Shown piece after piece: positions 16,009-19,595 of a DNA stretch of 19,595 nt (its first letter is position 1; each line of letters starts with the position of its first letter). The notes under the pieces were generated by a model. The model was given only the letters and a program-made list of their open reading frames with translations. It did not search any database and was not told the DNA's origin. The position numbers and the translations under genes were made by a program. This stretch comes from Chrysochromulina tobinii (taxonomy: Eukaryota; Haptophyta; Prymnesiales; Chrysochromulinaceae), in contig JWZX01001700.1 in assembly GCA_001275005.1 (NCBI GenBank), positions 1 through 19,595 on the forward strand. The letters run 5' to 3'.

Positions 16009-16155
16009 TCAAAACCTTCGATCTCCCCCGATCAATCTCGCGGAAAGGTTGACGGATGTCCGATACGCGATGCCGATCCAGAGTTGCTCCACCAATCGGT
16101 GGCGCAGCGCCGCGGGAGAAAGGGCGGGTTTTCTGAGGACCTCATCAAAAACTCT
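15954..16155. repeat. Direct duplication of the hydrolase start region
   Basis: The 23 bases starting TCCAGAGTTGCTCCACCAAT occur at 15954-15976 and 16077-16099. Both copies are followed by GCGCCGCGGGAG and by GAGGACCTCAT(T/-)CAAAA. Copy 1 contains the ATG (16008) and first codons of the hydrolase; copy 2 contains a second ATG at 16145 with the same MRSS start. Confidence 0.88.
16032..16145 (-). other. Upstream ORF of 37 codons made by the duplicated start region
   Basis: The ATG at 16145 in the upstream duplicate reads MRSSENPPFLPRRC and on to a TGA at 16032-16034, 23 bases before the hydrolase ATG. If the transcript begins upstream of it, this uORF could lower translation of the main frame. 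Its sequence is a shifted copy of the gene start and is not expected to have its own function. Confidence 0.4.
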
Positions 16156-16582
16156 CCTCCAACCCCAGATTTATCATCTCGCGCGGGGACGTTTGCGGAA
16201 TTCGTGTTGCACGAAACTCGCGCAACATGTTGTTGTTGAGCCGCCCTCAGCGCTCGATGAGGTCAGTACATACATGTACGTTCACGTCAGTACACATGTG
16301 GGGAGTCTGGGCGGCTTCATTCATGCAGCTCTGTCCCTCAACTACTATGCCGTCGTCAGGGGTCAACTGAGAAGTTTGCGGCTTGAATGCTTTCCGAGTC
16401 AAGGGTTGGCGGAAATATTCACAGCCAACCATTCACAGCGTTCCCCGGGGCGCGGCCTCTGACGGCTCGCGACAGCTGGTCGCCGCCGGACAGCTGGATG
16501 CGGGTGAGTTTATTGGCTAGCTGGACCTTCTCCTCCACCTTTCCTTGTCGGTCACCCTTCACTCCGCCGAGGTTGAACGACG
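16146..16582. other. Divergent intergenic region between the hydrolase and the TMEM63/OSCA-like gene
   Basis: No protein-like frame is visible. It contains the third TACATGTAC palindrome and presumably both promoters and 5' untranslated regions. Confidence 0.5.
16264..16300. promoter_or_regulatory. TACATGTAC palindrome, divergent promoter 3
   Basis: TACATGTAC at 16271-16279 is flanked by GTACATACATG and by GTTCACGTCAGTACACATGTG. On the minus strand the word GAACG abuts the palindrome, as it does two bases away in the other two promoters. It lies 262 and about 303 bases from the two start codons. Confidence 0.4.
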
Positions 16583-19500
16583 ATGTCGTGTAAACGACGA
16601 GGTCTTGATTCAGGCGAGGCCACAGAGGTAGAGTTGGCCTCGCCTTCGTGTGGGCGCCGCCTTAGTGTGCTCGGTGCTGCAGGCGCTGCAGGCGCTGCGA
16701 TGGTTGCACCTGCCGCCGCCCTCGAGTCGGCCGAGGACCTGGCCTCTGGCCTGGATCGGCCGACGCGGCTGCCCGTTCCGTTCCACCGTGAGCCTGATAA
16801 CGAGATGGATCTTCTGCGACGAAGCCTCGCCAACACTCCGCGCGCACAGTGGCCCAAGGCCTACTTGCTGGGCGTGCTGCGCCACTACTCCATGGATGCG
16901 GACACGCGTGGCTACATGCTGATCTCGGACGAGTTGCACTCGAGCGCGAGCGGTGGCGCCAAGAAGTCGCAGTGGGCTCGCCTGAGGACGGTGATTAAGG
17001 TCACCAAGGTCCGCCCGGCGTATGGCAGATTGCAATTCTTAGCCAACGCCATCAAGCTGACGAAATACTCCGGCAATGCGCCCTCCTCGTGTGCCGAGGC
17101 GGTCCAAAAAATCGGGGAGGCGTGGAGAGAGCAGCGCAAGGATCACCCTTTTGACGACACGATCTATCTGGTGCTGCTTTCGCCCGACGACCCGGATGAC
17201 TACATCGCGCTCGGCGGGCGCCGCCTCTATTGGCTAGATGACGACGTGATGACGAAGGAGTACCCTAACGGCCTGCTGCATGCAATCGAGTACTTTGACT
17301 TCAACTACTCTCCCGCGCCCGATGGCCGCGAGGAGCGCCGCTCGATGCGTGGGGCCGTCCTCTCCTATTATCATTTTCGGGTGACGCGCCAGAATCGCAT
17401 CTACGCCGACGGAGGCGATTTGGCGGACGTCTGGCCGCTGCCGTTCCGGGTGCGCTCGCGCTCTCAGGTGGAGGCGTTCCGGCTGTGCGCGCTGCTCAAT
17501 GAGCTTCGCGAGCTGCTCCATCCAGGCACCACCGCCGCCGTCGAGCACGCCGCAGGCCTCGCTCAGAGGACCCACGACCTTCGCATCATCACCGAGGAGA
17601 CGTTACATCTTCACCTCAAGCTCGCGAAACAGCATGCACGCGACGTTCGCCTGCTCGACGCGGACGGCCAGCCGCATGCTCTTCGCACGCCGCTTAACGG
17701 GCCTCCGCCGTATGGCATCCAGTATCAGATTGGCACAGGCACGACGGCCTACCTGTACATGCTCTGGTACCTTGGCTGTGGCTTCTTGGCCGCCTTCCTC
17801 GTCTCACTGCCCATCCTCTTTTTCAACAGCACCGGTGGCCGGCTGACGTTTGCAGGACTCACGAGCATGCTCGGTGCCTATGGTGAGAATCTCCTTTCAA
17901 TCAACAACGTACGGCCGTATGACCGGACCCTCATCTACCCGATCTTTGACACTCTGATCCTCGCAATACTTGGGATCACCTTTGTGGCTGTCCACCGCAC
18001 GGCGGAGCGCATCGAGGAAGCGGTCGATGAGGGCGCAGCCACCGCCGAAGACTTCACCATCTTCATCAGCGAGCCGCCGCCCAACCTCGGCGCTGGCGAG
18101 CTCGCCTCTGCCCAGCACGCTGTACGCACCTACACTGAGTTTTTCGAGGGCCTCGCCAAGCGCGCCAAGCAGCCGCCGCGAGCACGCACCCAGAAACGAG
18201 CACTCTTCTCGCTCTTCCAGAAGCCCCTGCCGATGGTTGAGGTGGGAGGCGGCATGCCCACTACGCAAGCCACCTGGGAGCCTGAGGACTCCTCTGTCTC
18301 AGAATCCACCGGGATCCCCAAGGACTGCTCTGTCTCGGAGGTGGTCCTCATCAAGAACACTCGCTACCTCCAGCTGGTACCGTGCACCGCTCCTCGTGAC
18401 CCTCGCCTTGTGCCCTTCGCCTCGCCCTTGCTTCGCCCCATGTGCCCCCCACCTTGCCCACCTTGCCCACTGAGCGTACCCCTATGCCGCCCCACCTTGC
18501 TCCCCTCTGACAGCGCAAGAAGCTCAACGAGGCGCGTTCCGTGATCCACACGTGCCTCGCCAACGAGCATTGGTACGATGGGAGCCAGATGGTCAGCCAG
18601 ACGCGTATCGCGGCGCTCCGAGCGGCGACAAAGAAGGCCAAGGAGGCGTTCACAGCCGCCGAAACCGAGATTGAGCGCGAGATCCAGATCCAGCGCTCGG
18701 TCAAAGTCTCAGCCGTCTTCGTCTCATTCAACACGGTCGCAACATGTGAAAAGGTCTTGGCGGAGCTACACGCAGACTGCGGCGGCCTGCGCAACGTGTG
18801 GCCCTTGTCGCGTCTGATAGGCTCGCCGCCCAATTTCGTGTACAAGTCGCAAGACGCCAAGAAGACACGCGTCACGTGGCATCTTCGCGCCCAAAAGGCT
18901 CACTGCCCGGACGACTACATGTGGCCCAATCTGTTCACCGTCAGCACCACACGCCAAATGTTCGTCTACCTCGGTGTGGTCGCCTCGTCCCTCTGCGTGG
19001 TCAGCTGCACCGCTTTTGTCATCTATCTCCGAGGCATCTGGGCACTGCCTCCAGCCTACCAGGGCACCTTTACCCACTTGGACCAGCTTTGTGACGACCC
19101 GAGCTTCGTGACGACCGCTCCGCCGGAGGAAGTGCACCTGCGGTGCGGCCTCGAGGCCGCGAGTACGCGCTTCCTCACCGACCTCGTCGCCGGCATGGCC
19201 ACCATCCGCTCCGCCGACCAAGGGTACATCGGCCTCATGCCCAATGACGAGGCATCGGCCATTTATCAAGCGGAGCTTCTACGGCTCACCTCATGCACGG
19301 CGGCGGACAGTGCACTTCCCGCTTCATTGTCTAGGCAAGCAGAGGAGGACAGCTCTTTCATTGTCTCCGACCCGAAGCGCAACCATTCGACCCTCCTTCC
19401 GGAATGCGCGTTTCTCAACACCACCATGGTCGATGGCGGCGGGGGCCGCGTAAGCGGCCGAAAGAGGCCGCCGTCGCCACCACCGCCGGCACCCCCGCCC

Positions 19501-19595
19501 TCGCCGCCCCCGCCCTCGCCACCGCCATTGCCCCCGCCCTCGCCTCCCCCGCCCTCGCCCCCGCCATCGCCCCCACCTCGCCCTCCACCCCCTTC
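16583..19595 (+). CDS. TMEM63/OSCA-like membrane protein with proline-rich extracellular region, incomplete at right edge (exons 16583-18376 and 18514 onward)
   Basis: At least 958 residues are visible. TMEM63/OSCA proteins are mechano- or osmosensitive cation channels; this call rests on local features. Residues 1-385 are hydrophilic, without membrane segments, and unrecognised (LLSPDDPDDYIALGGRRLYW). A helix pair follows: LYMLWYLGCGFLAAFLVSLP (about 390-416) and DTLILAILGITFVAV (about 448-472). The cytosolic part begins EDFTIFISEPPP and continues over the intron as LIKNTRYLQL-RKKLNEARSV. KVSAVFVSFNTVATCEKVL resembles the AFVTFNS strand of the OSCA cytosolic loop. A third membrane helix (FVYLGVVASSLCVVSCTAFV) lies at about 746-770. 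Then come about 145 residues with several Cys, and from about 917 a run of SPPPP units to the edge. The remaining helices would lie outside the window. The large cytosolic N-terminus and the proline-rich loop are unusual for the family. Confidence 0.6.
18377..18513 (+). other. Intron in the TMEM63/OSCA-like gene
   Basis: The donor is GTACCG after a CTG codon and the acceptor CTCCCCTCTGACAG. It is 137 bases long and phase 0. The unspliced frame would run into a Pro/Cys-rich stretch and stop at 18544; splicing opens a frame to the window edge with conserved-looking sequence. Confidence 0.85.
19469..19595 (+). repeat. Coding SPPPP repeat tract, continuing past the right edge
   Basis: CCGCCCTCG-type triplets encode SPPPP, APPPSPPPP and PRPPPP units in the frame of exon 2. 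Such runs are typical of hydroxyproline-rich extracellular stalks in algae. Confidence 0.9.

Noticed and set aside
1-19595. tRNA, rRNA, CRISPR, insertion sequence, viral or bacterial operon features
   Set aside because: I looked for T-loop-like sequences, regular spaced repeats, transposase motifs and Shine-Dalgarno-led gene runs and saw none. A database and covariance-model search would be needed to exclude small RNAs.
1-19595. A co-functioning gene system across the whole window
   Set aside because: The recognisable genes belong to unrelated processes (flagellum, DMSP, secretion, transport, sugar phosphate, proteolysis, channel). Ordinary eukaryotic gene order explains the layout.

Overview
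The window looks like nuclear DNA of a GC-rich eukaryotic microalga, most likely a haptophyte. Five short introns (77-137 bases) can be placed because they restore reading frames of conserved proteins. The genes stand singly on both strands with their own intergenic regions, not in operons. One gene encodes a CCDC42/CFAP73-type axonemal protein, so the organism should be flagellated. Another matches DSYB, the methyltransferase of DMSP synthesis known from haptophytes and dinoflagellates. SPPPP-type proline repeats fit an alga too. The lineage is an inference from gene content; no marker gene proves it.

Layout, left to right: (1) 3' part of a proline-rich protein of unknown function (+, about 120-1182). 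(2) A small unknown protein (-, 1687-2034), divergent from (3) the CCDC42/CFAP73-like flagellar coiled-coil protein (+, 2225-3384). (4) A Gln/Glu-rich coiled-coil protein encoded by CAG/GAG-rich DNA (+, 3666-4703). (5) DSYB-like methyltransferase (-, 5210-6450), divergent from (6) a COPI-associated-like membrane protein (+, 6669-7663). (7) An SLC17/ANTR-type MFS transporter (-, 8022-9575). (8) A sucrose-phosphate-phosphatase-like HAD hydrolase (-, 9734-10687) with an 80-base tandem duplication just upstream. (9) A gene-poor stretch (about 10.7-11.8 kb) and a weak ORF (+, 11845-12279). (10) A pepsin-like aspartyl protease whose frame stops before the family's usual C-terminus (-, 12268-13158). 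(11) A CocE/X-Pro-dipeptidyl-peptidase (S15) family hydrolase (-, 13726-16008), divergent from (12) a TMEM63/OSCA-like membrane protein with a proline-rich extracellular region, cut by the right edge (+, 16583-19595).

The genes do not form an obvious single pathway. The main non-coding signals are these: a GTAC-centred palindrome (TACATGTAC) in all three divergent intergenic regions; splice donors that all have C at intron position +4; a DSYB intron whose first 18 bases nearly repeat the start of the next exon; and local duplications touching the start or stop of genes (8) and (11). I saw no tRNA, rRNA, CRISPR, transposase or viral gene.
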